Numbered from the stretch's first letter, positions 24,851 to 33,771 are shown. The stretch: 64,000 nt of DNA from an uncultured Myxococcales bacterium (GCA_937949945.1 CALFEQ010000153.1:62001-126000), one strand, 5' to 3'. Made by a program: numbers and translations. The notes: generated by a model from the sequence alone, not told the origin.

Positions 24851-26815
24851 TCACTCGTGGAGGAACGCCGCGGGGACGCGCGGGCCGTTCTGGACGAAGT
24901 TCTTCATTCCGATGTCCATGTCGACCGTCGACTTGCAGCGCGCGAAGCCCTGCGCCTCGACGACGAGGCCTTCGGCGAGCGGCTTTTCGAGACCACGACG
25001 GAGGACGTCGACGAGGATGGCGTCGATCGCGAGCGAGCGGTGACCGATGTCGACCTTCGGGATCGCATCGACCTTCATCGGGCTCGGATCGACGGGCGCG
25101 AGCTTCACCTCGCCGGCCGCGGCGCGGCGGACGAGGGCCTTGGCCTCGGCGACCGGATCCTGGGCCGGCGTGCCGTACGCCCAGCCCCACGCGCACGCCT
25201 CCTCCGCGCCGATCGAGCGGCCGGTGCGAAGGAGCGAGACGGCGCGCTCGAGGCCGACGAGGCGCGGCAGGCGCTGCGTCCCGCCGTAGCCCGGGATGAT
25301 GCCGAGGTTCACCTCCGGCTGCGCGAGCGCGAGCGACTTGCCGACGACGCGCGCGTGGCACGCCATCGAGATCTCGGCGCCGCCGCCCATCACGGGCCCG
25401 TCGACGGCCGCGACGATGGGCTTCTTCGAGCTCGAGATGCGCTCGAAGATCGGGTGCGACTCGAGGCAGAGGCGCTCGCACTCCGCCGGGCTCGGCAGGG
25501 CCGCGAGCTCGCCGATGTCGGCGCCCGCGAGCGCGCCGTCGTGGCTCGTGAGCACGATGCCCTTGATGGCGTCGTTCGCGGAGAGCTCGGAGATGGCCGA
25601 GTCGATCTCGGCGAGCGTGCGCTTGCTGAGCGCATTGCGCACCTCGGGCCGGAAGACACGGACGACGCCGACGTCGCCGTCGAGCTCCACTTTGACGAAC
25701 GCACGGAACGACGGGAGCTTCTCCTCGAGGACCATCTTCGGGACGGGGAAGTCCCGGTGCGTCTCGGCGTACCGGACGCACAGCTCGCGGACGCGCTTCG
25801 CGCCGAGCTCCTCGCCGATCTCGAGGAGGCCCTTCTTGAAGCCGAGCGCCATGCGCGTCAGCCAGTTGGTCTCGATCGGCGAGCAGATGCCTTGCTCCAC
25901 GACGAAGTACGTGCGTCCGAGGAGCACGGCGAGGATGCGGTCGAGGACCTTCTGCGCCAGCTCCGGCGTGTGCCGCGGATCGCCGGGGCTCTTGCGATCG
26001 TGCCAAGGCCGGTCTCCCTGCTTCGTCAGGATCGCGGGCGGCGCGAACCACGGCGTGCCCGTCTTCGCGTTCTGCATGAGGAGCTGGCACTTGACCGTGA
26101 GGAGGTTGCCCTTCGTGAGATCCATCACGTTGAAGGGCCCGCCGCCGCCGATGGCGGCGTTGACGATGGCGTCGACCTGCGCCGGCGTCGCGACGCCCTC
26201 CTCGACGATGCGCGCGGCCTCGGAGACGTAGTTGCAGAAGATGTCGTCGGCGGCGAAGCACTCGACGTCCGCCGTCACGACGGGCACCTTCCCGAGCTTC
26301 TCGAGCGTCGCGATCATCCGCGCGCCGAGCGCGGCGTCGCCGCTGTACACGACCTCGATCGGCAACGAGCGCCACGCGGGGAAGAACGGGTGGTTGACGA
26401 AGCAGCGCTCCGGATGGGCCGCGTCCTTGGCGATCTCGCGACGCGGCAGGCCGCTCGTCGCGAAGCCGATGAGACAGTCGGGGCGGACGATCTTCTCGAG
26501 CGAGGACAGGATGCTCCGCTTGACCGCCAGATCCTCGCTCGCCGCCTCGAGGACGTAGTCGCACGGCGCGAGATCCGAAAGCTTCAGCGTGGGCACGAGG
26601 GCGCCGAGGATCGCCTTCGCGGCGCTCTCGGCGATCTTGCCGCGCGCCACGCCCTTCTGGACGTAGCCCTGGATGCGGGCGACGCCCGCATCGAGCGCCT
26701 CCTGCTTGATGTCGACGAGGAACACCTTCGAGCCGGGCTCGCGCGACAGCGCCGTCAAGAAGCCGTACGCGAGATCGGGGCCGATGGCCCCGGAGCCGAT
26801 GACACCTACGATCAT
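24851..26815 (-). CDS. Bifunctional 3-hydroxyacyl-CoA dehydrogenase (N) / enoyl-CoA hydratase (C)
   Basis: 654 residues, ATG at 26815. The N-terminal half is a 3-hydroxyacyl-CoA dehydrogenase: Rossmann motif GVIGSGAIG at residues 4-12, FATSGLPRREIA, CFVNHPFFPAW with the catalytic His, and the C-terminal helical domain. The C-terminal half is a crotonase: VRNALSKRTL, the oxyanion segment ALAGADIGEL, and both hydratase glutamates in GGGAEISMA and QPEVNLGIIPGYGGTQRLP. In E. coli FadB the order is reversed (hydratase first). The dehydrogenase-first order is known from archaeal and some bacterial crotonyl-CoA pathways. It is first gene of an operon with the thiolase. Confidence 0.93.
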   Translation of the reverse strand: MIVGVIGSGAIGPDLAYGFLTALSREPGSKVFLVDIKQEALDAGVARIQGYVQKGVARGKIAESAAKAILGALVPTLKLSDLAPCDYVLEAASEDLAVKRSILSSLEKIVRPDCLIGFATSGLPRREIAKDAAHPERCFVNHPFFPAWRSLPIEVVYSGDAALGARMIATLEKLGKVPVVTADVECFAADDIFCNYVSEAARIVEEGVATPAQVDAIVNAAIGGGGPFNVMDLTKGNLLTVKCQLLMQNAKTGTPWFAPPAILTKQGDRPWHDRKSPGDPRHTPELAQKVLDRILAVLLGRTYFVVEQGICSPIETNWLTRMALGFKKGLLEIGEELGAKRVRELCVRYAETHRDFPVPKMVLEEKLPSFRAFVKVELDGDVGVVRVFRPEVRNALSKRTLAEIDSAISELSANDAIKGIVLTSHDGALAGADIGELAALPSPAECERLCLESHPIFERISSSKKPIVAAVDGPVMGGGAEISMACHARVVGKSLALAQPEVNLGIIPGYGGTQRLPRLVGLERAVSLLRTGRSIGAEEACAWGWAYGTPAQDPVAEAKALVRRAAAGEVKLAPVDPSPMKVDAIPKVDIGHRSLAIDAILVDVLRRGLEKPLAEGLVVEAQGFARCKSTVDMDIGMKNFVQNGPRVPAAFLHE

Positions 26816-26956
26816 GTTCGCTCTCCGTCGGGCCGGCGCGAGGTCGCCGCCCTGACGAGCGCATAGATCGGTGGCTTCCGGGGGTCGATCTGAAAAAGGC
26901 CCTGAACGCGCTAGAGCTCGCTTTCCGACCCATCCGTCGCCGTCGGCGGGGCTTCG

Positions 26957-27808
26957 TCAGAGCTGCCAGCCCAGAGAGAACGCGAGCCCGGCGTCCGTGC
27001 GATCGCGACCCCAGAGCGGCAGCGCGGCGCCGAGGACGACGAAGAGACCGCGGACGGGATAGAAGCGGAGCGAGAGGCGAGGGTCGAACGACTCGAACGG
27101 TCGTGCATCGGCGAGCGCGAAGCGAAGCCCGGCCCCGCCCGCGAGCGCGAACGCGCGCCACGGGCGGTAGACCAGATCGGCCGAGAGCGACTCCGAGAGC
27201 ACGTCGAGGCTTCGGCCTCCGTTCACCGTCGAGGCGAGCGTGAACGCGAAGCCGCCGACGATCTCGACGCGTTCGCCGAGGCGGCGCGTCGCGACGACGC
27301 CGTGCTCGAGGCCCCAACGCGAGGCGCGCTCGAAGCCGGTCTCCGTCGGAAGGAGCAGTCGAGCGAACGGCGCCACCGAGACGGAGCCGAGCGGGATGCG
27401 GTGGTGCGCGCCGAGCACGCCGCCGCCGAGGCTCGTGCGGCTCGCCTCGACGGTCGCGTTCGCGACGAAGCGGTGCTCGAGCGAGGGCGTCCAGAGCGAA
27501 AGCCACGTGCGATCGGCGACGACGAGCCGGCCGCGCAGGCCGACGCCGGCCTGGAGCGACCCGTAGAGATCGTCGGTCGCGACGAGGACGGCCGCGCGCG
27601 TCTCGAGCGATGCCTCCGTCGCCTCGCAGGCCTCGGGCAGGACGCCGAGGTCGCCCGGTCCGAGCGGCACGCGCACGGGAGTGCCGGCGGCGCGCGGTCG
27701 TCCGTCCTCGGCGCGAGGGGCGTCGCACGCCGCCGCCGGCGCCGACCGGAGGGCGATGCTCGCGAGCGCGGCGAAGATCGACCGTGCGACGAAGCGCGAA
27801 CGTCTCAT
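26957..27808 (-). CDS. Predicted outer-membrane beta-barrel protein
   Basis: 283 residues. The ATG at 27808 overlaps the preceding stop as ATGA, with GGAGGG upstream, so it is preferred to an ATG 18 nt earlier. A basic start and signal (ARSIFAALASIALRSAPAAA-C) are followed by alternating hydrophobic/polar strands: VAPFARLLLP, VEIVGGFAFTLAST, FALAGGAGLRFALAD, LSLRFYPVRGLFVVLGAALPLW, ending AGLAFSLGWQL. The aromatic penultimate region fits an outer-membrane barrel. Its role is unknown. Translational coupling to the PHP-domain lipoprotein suggests the two act together at the outer membrane. Confidence 0.78.
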   Translation of the reverse strand: MRRSRFVARSIFAALASIALRSAPAAACDAPRAEDGRPRAAGTPVRVPLGPGDLGVLPEACEATEASLETRAAVLVATDDLYGSLQAGVGLRGRLVVADRTWLSLWTPSLEHRFVANATVEASRTSLGGGVLGAHHRIPLGSVSVAPFARLLLPTETGFERASRWGLEHGVVATRRLGERVEIVGGFAFTLASTVNGGRSLDVLSESLSADLVYRPWRAFALAGGAGLRFALADARPFESFDPRLSLRFYPVRGLFVVLGAALPLWGRDRTDAGLAFSLGWQL

Positions 27809-30804
27809 CGGCGGGGCGCCCTCCATCCGTCACCGGCGCGATCGAGGAGCAGCGGGTTCGTGAACGCCGTGCTCCAGTGTCCGTGAGCGACGACCCAGGC
27901 GTGGAACCTCGCGTCGGTCTCGAGCGGCCGCGGAGGCTCCTGGTACCACTCGTCTTCCGGGCGGCCCGTCTGGTCGCGTGCGTCGATCGTTCCGTTGCCG
28001 TCGTTGTCCGTCGTCTCGGGCAATCCGTCGTCGTCGAGGTCGGCGGCGGGCCAGAGCGGGAGGCCGGCCTCGACGACGATCCACGCGTCCTCGTCGGGCG
28101 CGAGATCGGCGAGCAGGTCTGCGACGCGCAGCGAGCCTCGATGGCGGACGAGACCCTCCTTGCCGAAGGGATCGACGGGGCGCGTGATCGCCGCGCCGTC
28201 GATCGTACGCACGATCTCGCCGTTCACGAGGACGCGGATCTCCTCGACGGGGATCCAAGGCGCCGCGCGCACCTCGATCGACAGCTCCGCGGACGGAGAC
28301 GGGACGAAGGGCTCGAGCGACGGAGCACGCCCGTCGATGCTCGCGAGGATGACCGGGCCGTTCGTCCCGACCATCCGCCCGGCGCGCACGTCGGCGTCGA
28401 AGCGCTGTCGATCGAACGCGGCGAGCGAGTGTCCGCCGAAGACGAGGTTGCGCGGGTACCCGAGCACCTCGATCGCGAGCGAGTGCGAGTCGCTGTTGGC
28501 CGTGCCGGCGCGGAGGATCCCCTGCGAGAGGAACGAGTGCCAGGCGATCCGATAGTGGTGGAACTGCCGTGTCGACGTGCCGTTCATGACCTCCTGCACG
28601 TCGAAGTCGAGCGCGCTCCGCCCTCCGAGCGGACGCTTCACGAGCTCGGCCTCGGGCGTGTTCGGGGGCGGGGAGGTCCCGATCACCCGTCGCGGATCCC
28701 AGCCGATCGCCGTGAGGAAGCCCTCGTCGCGTCCGAACAGCGACGACGCGAACGGGTGGTTCATCTGGATGACGCCGCGCTCGGGCATGAGCTCCGCGAC
28801 GCGATCGAAGAGCGCGCCCGGCTCGAGGCGCTCGTCCCAAGGCGCGCCGTTGCGCGGGCGGTCCGGATCGAAGGGCAGCGGCCAGAAGTTGTAGTGCCCG
28901 ATGACGCGCGGGATGATCCCCTGGCCGGGAGGCTCGTAGAAGAGGATCTGCCCCGTGGTCTCGACGCCCGGGAGCACGACGACGCGATCCTGGATGCCGA
29001 GCTCGCGGAGCGCGCGCTCGTAGCTGACGACCACGTCGTGGTCCGTCGCCGCGATCACGTCGACGCCTTCCGCCACGAACGACCGCGCGCGATCGCGATC
29101 CGGCATGCTGCTGTCGAAGCTCGCGCCGCCGTGCACGTGGAAGTCGGCGCTGAGCACGCCCTCGGGGAGCAGATCCGGCAGCGTGTCGACGACGAGGTCG
29201 GCGCGCGCCCTCTCGCCGGCGCGCACCTCGACGCGCGCACGAGCGAGCGTCGCGAACGGCCCGCGCGTGGCGTACACCCAGAACGTACCGGTGGGGACGG
29301 CGAAGCTCGCGGTGCCGTCGGGCTCGACGAGCGCGCGGTTGCATGCGGGCGAGCCGCCGTGCGCGGGGCCGAGCCACGGCGTGCAGTGCGCGTAGTCGAA
29401 GTCGGAGTTGATCGAGCCGCGCGTCGCCTCCGGATCGGCCGGTGCCACCGGCGTGAGCACGATCTCCGCGAGCACGGGGGCGCCGGAGCCGTCCTTCACC
29501 GAGACGTCGAGCACGCCGGCGCGTGGCACGACGATGTCCGGGATCGACGTCTCCGTCCCGCTGCCGGTCGTGAACGCCACGTGCTCCGGGATCGGGCGGC
29601 CGAGGACCTGGATCTCGGCGCGGATCGATTTCCCGGCCGGCAGCCGCACCGAGAACGCGCCGTCGGCGTCGGGCACGACGGCGTTCCACGGCAGGCGTCC
29701 GCTCGGGGCGTCGGGATCGGAGCCGGGCGCGGGCTCGTAGAAGACGAGCGTCGCCGCGCGTTGTCCGCCGTCGATCGGGAGTCCGTCGGCGGAGACGACG
29801 CGGCCGCGGACGACGGTGCTCTCCTCCCCGAACATCGCGGCGCGCGCCTCGAAGGCGACGTCGGTCACGCGGCTCGGGCCGGGCCCCGGCGCGACGGCGA
29901 CGAACCGCTCGAGCGCGATGCCGTCGCCCGGCAAGACCACCGTGCGAGGATGGCCGCTCGCGGTCACCGTCGTGCTGTGGAACGCCTCGAGCTCTCGGCG
30001 GTCGCACGGGACGATCGCGTACGCGGCTTCGTCGTCCGACTGCGGATGCGAGGCGAAAAAGGGCTCGCGCGCGTAGGCCTCGCCGAGCTTCTCGAGGTCG
30101 AGCGCGGGATGGTGGAAGCCGCGTCCGCGGAGCGGCGTGAAAGGCGCCGCCTCGCGGCCGCCCCAGTAGACGGCGTCGCACAGGGCGAACGTCTCCGGGT
30201 CGCGCCCGCCGTGGAACAGCTCCGTGCGGACGCGCACGCCGGGCTCGCACGGGCGGAGCTCGTAGCGCGTGACGACCTGGATCTCCGGCCGGCCGTCGAG
30301 CGTGCCGCGCAGGATGGCGGCGACGTGATCGGGGGAGCGGTCCTCGAGGGTGATCGATCGATAGGCGACGGCGTCGCGCGGCAGGATCCCGACGGCGTGG
30401 AACAGGAGGTTCATCCCGTCCTCGCCCCTCGGCGCCTCCGTCGCGTACGAAGGCGTCAGGTCGATGACGTTGCCGCCCGTCGGCGCGAGGTAGTGCGGAG
30501 CGTCGAGGGCGTCGAGGACGAGCCGGACCCGATCGTTCGCGAGGAGCACGTCTCCGCGAGCGGCGAGCGCATCGAGCCCGCTCGCGCGCTCCGACGCGCC
30601 GGCGATGCGCCGGATCTCGAGCCGCCGGTCCGAGCACGTCGGGAACGCGAGCTTCTCGCACGCCGCGCGCGGGACGCAGACGCCGTCGTCGCCGGAGAGG
30701 CATCCTTCGCGGGCGCTGCATCCTTTGGCGCCCGACGCGAGCACCAGAGCGGCGAGCGCCCAAGCGAACGCGCCGCCCCAGATGGCCCCGGATCGCACCT
30801 GCAT
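27805..30804 (-). CDS. Large PHP-domain (CehA/McbA-type) metallohydrolase, probable lipoprotein
   Basis: 999 residues with an N-terminal hydrophobic signal and candidate lipobox (SGAKGC, Cys29). Residues about 60-330 form a beta-rich domain. Carboxypeptidase-regulatory-like beta-sandwiches follow (VVRGRVVSADGLPI, SVKDGSGAPVLAEIVL). The PHP metal site begins near residue 590: DFHVHGGASFDSS (HxH), ATDHD, PGVETTG, IQMNHPF and NSDSHSL. Such CehA/McbA relatives hydrolyse phosphate or carbamate esters, but the substrate here cannot be named. A calcium-type DLDDDGLPETTDNDGNGTID loop lies near the C-terminus. The next gene overlaps by 4 nt, indicating coupling. Confidence 0.85.
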   Translation of the reverse strand: MQVRSGAIWGGAFAWALAALVLASGAKGCSAREGCLSGDDGVCVPRAACEKLAFPTCSDRRLEIRRIAGASERASGLDALAARGDVLLANDRVRLVLDALDAPHYLAPTGGNVIDLTPSYATEAPRGEDGMNLLFHAVGILPRDAVAYRSITLEDRSPDHVAAILRGTLDGRPEIQVVTRYELRPCEPGVRVRTELFHGGRDPETFALCDAVYWGGREAAPFTPLRGRGFHHPALDLEKLGEAYAREPFFASHPQSDDEAAYAIVPCDRRELEAFHSTTVTASGHPRTVVLPGDGIALERFVAVAPGPGPSRVTDVAFEARAAMFGEESTVVRGRVVSADGLPIDGGQRAATLVFYEPAPGSDPDAPSGRLPWNAVVPDADGAFSVRLPAGKSIRAEIQVLGRPIPEHVAFTTGSGTETSIPDIVVPRAGVLDVSVKDGSGAPVLAEIVLTPVAPADPEATRGSINSDFDYAHCTPWLGPAHGGSPACNRALVEPDGTASFAVPTGTFWVYATRGPFATLARARVEVRAGERARADLVVDTLPDLLPEGVLSADFHVHGGASFDSSMPDRDRARSFVAEGVDVIAATDHDVVVSYERALRELGIQDRVVVLPGVETTGQILFYEPPGQGIIPRVIGHYNFWPLPFDPDRPRNGAPWDERLEPGALFDRVAELMPERGVIQMNHPFASSLFGRDEGFLTAIGWDPRRVIGTSPPPNTPEAELVKRPLGGRSALDFDVQEVMNGTSTRQFHHYRIAWHSFLSQGILRAGTANSDSHSLAIEVLGYPRNLVFGGHSLAAFDRQRFDADVRAGRMVGTNGPVILASIDGRAPSLEPFVPSPSAELSIEVRAAPWIPVEEIRVLVNGEIVRTIDGAAITRPVDPFGKEGLVRHRGSLRVADLLADLAPDEDAWIVVEAGLPLWPAADLDDDGLPETTDNDGNGTIDARDQTGRPEDEWYQEPPRPLETDARFHAWVVAHGHWSTAFTNPLLLDRAGDGWRAPRR

Positions 30805-30826
30805 GGCCCGAGGCTAGAACGACGGC

Positions 30827-30866
30827 GTCCCCCTGCGCGCGGAAATTCCACCGCGCGCAGGGGGAC
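30827..30866 (-). terminator. Perfect 16-bp hairpin after the 522-residue lipoprotein gene
   Basis: GTCCCCCTGCGCGCGG (30827-30842) and CCGCGCGCAGGGGGAC (30851-30866) are exact reverse complements, with loop AAATTCCA. It starts 14 nt past the stop at 30881 and just before the next gene's start (30804), so it most likely ends the upstream transcript or attenuates the next. There is no T-run on the minus strand. Confidence 0.7.
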
Positions 30867-30880
30867 GAGCCGGGCGAGGA

Positions 30881-32449
30881 TCACGGATCCGGCATCGGAC
30901 CGTGCTCGCTCGACAGGCAGATGGTCAGACCGGTCTTCGAGCTGAAGGTCGGCGTGCAGGTCGGGGCGCCGTCGTAGATCCAGCCCGACGAGAACGAGCA
31001 GCCGTGCTCCTCGAGCCAGATGCCCATGTCGTTCGCGCGGATGGCGCGGCTCCACGGTCCGAAGAGCGCGGCCTCGCGCTCGAGCGGGCGGCGCTGTCCG
31101 GCCGGGCAGCGCTGGGCCCCGCGGCCGTCGGCGACCGAGACGTACGCGATGGGCCGGATGTCGAGCGATCGCTCGTCGAGAGGCAGGGCACCCGGCGCCC
31201 TGCATGCGCGCCCCAGCTGCGTGACGAGCTCCGCGTCTCGACGACCGCCGTCGTTACGAAGCTCGAAGGCGCACGCTTGGACGCTCTCCTCGAGCGAGCG
31301 CTTGTGCCTCTCGAGCTTGCCTTCGGGGCCGAGGAGCGTGCGCTTCCGCGCCTCGAGGTCGGCGACGGTCGCGAGCGGCGCCGCCGGGACGTTCCACTCG
31401 TAGCCTTTGCCGATGCGGGCCGCTTCGTCGAACAGCTTCCAGTTCTCGAGGAAGGCGTTCGTCTTGGCGAGCGCGACGCGTGCGTCGAGCTCGTTCGTGG
31501 CGGCGCGCTCGACCGCCGTACGGACCGCAAGCGGCGTCGACGGATAGAAGCGGAAGCGGATGCTCTGCGTGGGCGCCGCCGGGGCATCGTTCGGCCGCGA
31601 CCGCATCTCGAGGAGGTGACGCTCGATCGTCGTCTGCGCGCTCGCGAGCCAGGCCAGCGCACGATCGATCTTCTCGAGCGCCTTGTTCTTCTCCTGCGCG
31701 CTGTCGCCGACGATGAGCACCGTATCGGCGAGCGGCGGGCTCGGCAGGTTCGGGATCACGTCGGTCGCGAACCGCACCGAGATCTCGACGCGACCACGCT
31801 GGATCAGCGAGCCGATGGACGCCTTCGCCTCCGCGATGCCCGCCTTGCCGATGCTCGCGGAGCCGCGGACGTTGCGCGAGTTGTCGGTCGCGCGGACGCT
31901 GACCACGAGCGCGGCCGTCAGCCGGTGCGTGGCACGCGTGACGTACCCGTAACCGCACCGCGAGACGTTCGTGGCGTCGAACGCCGGGATCTCGTCGGCG
32001 CCGTTGAGCACGGACTCGAACGTGCCCGTCGTGTGGAAGAGCACGACGGCCGACTGGCTGTCGAACTTCGTGTTCACCACGAGGCCCGCTGCGCCGGTCA
32101 GACCGCCGACGACGGGCAGCGTGCCGGAGATGTCGAGCCCCAGCTCGCGTCCGAGCGTCTGTCGCGAATGAACGACGGCCGCGGACGAGACGACCTGGCC
32201 GGTGGAGATGGATACCTTCGCGCCACGGATGCACGGCTCGCCGACGGCGAGCGGCGTCTCGTCGACGCCGGGCACGTAAGGCTGACCGGCGCGAAGCTCG
32301 GCGAGCGATGTGTTGAGGGCATCCTGCTCGAGCACCACCGACGACTCGTCGACCGCAGTGTCGTCGTCGTCGGACGCGATCGAGCACGCATTGACGAGCG
32401 GCGCCAAGGCGACGGTAAGGGGCAATATCAAGGCACGTGCACGCTTCAT
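30881..32449 (-). CDS. Large lipoprotein of unknown function
   Basis: 522 residues; GGGAGG five bases upstream fixes the ATG at 32449 and excludes the longer frame. Signal MKRARALILPLTVALAPLVNAC (Cys22), then an Asp-rich stretch (SDDDDTAVDESS). The first half is Gly/Val/Thr-rich (KVSISTGQVVSSAAVVHSR, LDISGTLPVVGGLTGAAGLVV, AVVLFHTTGTFES, ALVVSVRATDNS), suggesting an amphipathic beta domain. The middle has helices with Lys/Glu (LEKIDRALAWLASAQTTIERHL). The C-terminus holds four Cys and ends HGCSFSSGWIYDGAPTCTP. A pore-forming or surface-adhesion role is conceivable but unsupported. No family is recognised. A strong hairpin follows the gene. Confidence 0.78.
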   Translation of the reverse strand: MKRARALILPLTVALAPLVNACSIASDDDDTAVDESSVVLEQDALNTSLAELRAGQPYVPGVDETPLAVGEPCIRGAKVSISTGQVVSSAAVVHSRQTLGRELGLDISGTLPVVGGLTGAAGLVVNTKFDSQSAVVLFHTTGTFESVLNGADEIPAFDATNVSRCGYGYVTRATHRLTAALVVSVRATDNSRNVRGSASIGKAGIAEAKASIGSLIQRGRVEISVRFATDVIPNLPSPPLADTVLIVGDSAQEKNKALEKIDRALAWLASAQTTIERHLLEMRSRPNDAPAAPTQSIRFRFYPSTPLAVRTAVERAATNELDARVALAKTNAFLENWKLFDEAARIGKGYEWNVPAAPLATVADLEARKRTLLGPEGKLERHKRSLEESVQACAFELRNDGGRRDAELVTQLGRACRAPGALPLDERSLDIRPIAYVSVADGRGAQRCPAGQRRPLEREAALFGPWSRAIRANDMGIWLEEHGCSFSSGWIYDGAPTCTPTFSSKTGLTICLSSEHGPMPDP

Positions 32450-32521
32450 TGAGCCTCCCAAGTAGATCGTCGGGTTTCCCCGTGACCCCGGTGTAGGCAT
32501 GGGTCGTACCTGGGCGACCTG

Positions 32522-32539
32522 AAGTCATTTCAGTGACTT
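32522..32539. promoter_or_regulatory. Inverted repeat, possible operator upstream of the 522-residue lipoprotein
   Basis: AAGTCA (32522-32527) and TGACTT (32534-32539) flank TTTCAG, about 75 nt upstream of the start at 32449. It is locally AT-rich against a GC-rich background. A nested CTGAA/TTCAG repeat shares the same bases. The symmetry suggests a regulator site, but no regulator is identified. Confidence 0.35.
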
Positions 32540-32639
32540 GGCGTGCGCGCACTGGTCATGGCCGTGGAAAAGGTGGTGCATCGACCTCACGACGGCCGAA
32601 GGGCCGTTGCGCGGAGATCGATACAACGCAGGGCGCCGG

Positions 32640-33599
32640 TCAGCCCTGGAGCTCGACGGCGAGGCCGTACTGCCAGCCTTCGCTCTGCTTGCGCGCGTGG
32701 ACGACGCGGCCCGTGAACGGGACCTGCCAGCCTTCGCCGACGGTGCCCTTCACCGACTCGCCTTGCTCGAGGACCTGCTTGCCTCGATCGGACTCCTGCG
32801 CCGACCAGAGGAGCATGCCGATCTCGCTGTAGTTGAGCGTCTCGAGCTTCAGCTCGCCGAGCCTGTCGTGGAGGATCGTGACGGGCACGGAGCCGAGGAA
32901 GCGGATCGCCGCGCGGCGCGAGGTCTTGTCGCGCAGGAACGCCGGGCGGAGCCCGGTCTTTCGCGGGACGCTGTAGATGCGGTGGCTCGGCAGCTCGATG
33001 GCGGTGAGGAATCCGCCGTAGGCGCACGCCGTGTCGACGTTGATGCGCGTGGCGCTGACCTCGACCGCGTTCACCGGCGTGTGGCCGTGCACGATGCGCT
33101 TCTCCCAGCGGCGCGTGCTGCTGATGAACGCGCGACGGATCCAGAGCAGCTCGTCACGGTCGCGGACGGGATCGATCTCCTTGAGCGGAATGTCCGGAAC
33201 GCCGGCGTGCACGAAGAAGTGATCGTCGGTCTCGTACCAGAGCTTCAGCTCGTCGAGGAACTGCAGGTGCTCCTTCGGAATGACCCACTCGCCGTGATCG
33301 TCGGCGAAGTCGGCCAGCGTGCTCGAGCCGCCGTTGAGGATGAATCGTGCGACGCGCTGCGGGTTGGAGCCGTCGAGGAACTCTCGGAGCATCTCCTCGT
33401 GGTTGCCCGAGAGCGTGATGATGTTGTGCTTCTTCTTCCACTCGATGAGCGTCTCGATGACGCGACGCGAGTACGGCCCGCGATCGATGTAGTCCCCGAG
33501 CATGACGACCGTCGAGTCGTCTTTGAGGGGAAGCATCGCGAGCAACTCTTCCAGCTCGTCCGCACAGCCGTGGACGTCGCCGATAGCGAAGATCGCCAT
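32640..33599 (-). CDS. PPP-family protein phosphatase fused to a C-terminal PilZ domain
   Basis: 319 residues. Residues 1-215 are a PPP metallophosphatase with all metal motifs: GDVHG (7-11), GDYIDRG (35-41), GNHEE (65-69), VHAGVPD and the VHGHT box (170-174). Residues about 225-319 match PilZ: R229-AAI-R233 (RxxxR), N256-YSEIG (NxSxxG), then FTGRVVHARK and YGLAVEL. Those two motifs are the c-di-GMP contacts in the family, so the phosphatase may respond to c-di-GMP. Possible targets are phosphoproteins of the Ser/Thr kinases, or Ap4A as in ApaH relatives. The start lacks a ribosome site; instead CCTCCTTT lies just upstream. Confidence 0.87.
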   Translation of the reverse strand: MAIFAIGDVHGCADELEELLAMLPLKDDSTVVMLGDYIDRGPYSRRVIETLIEWKKKHNIITLSGNHEEMLREFLDGSNPQRVARFILNGGSSTLADFADDHGEWVIPKEHLQFLDELKLWYETDDHFFVHAGVPDIPLKEIDPVRDRDELLWIRRAFISSTRRWEKRIVHGHTPVNAVEVSATRINVDTACAYGGFLTAIELPSHRIYSVPRKTGLRPAFLRDKTSRRAAIRFLGSVPVTILHDRLGELKLETLNYSEIGMLLWSAQESDRGKQVLEQGESVKGTVGEGWQVPFTGRVVHARKQSEGWQYGLAVELQG

Positions 33600-33771
33600 T
33601 CAAAGGAGGATAGCGGAAGACGGCGAGATCTGCGGCGGCCAAACGAAGGCTCGTGATGCGTCGCTTCGCTCGTCGGCGATCCCCGACACGACGATGGCGT
33701 CGATGTCGGAGAGCGCCGCTCCGGTGGCGCTCCGCGTCGTCCAGGCCGTGGCGCGTCAGCGGACGTCGCGC

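Noticed and set aside
33600..33612. Shine-Dalgarno AAAGGAGGA on the plus strand
   Set aside because: No start codon with a supported open frame follows at usable distance. It is the complement of the odd leader of the minus-strand phosphatase gene.
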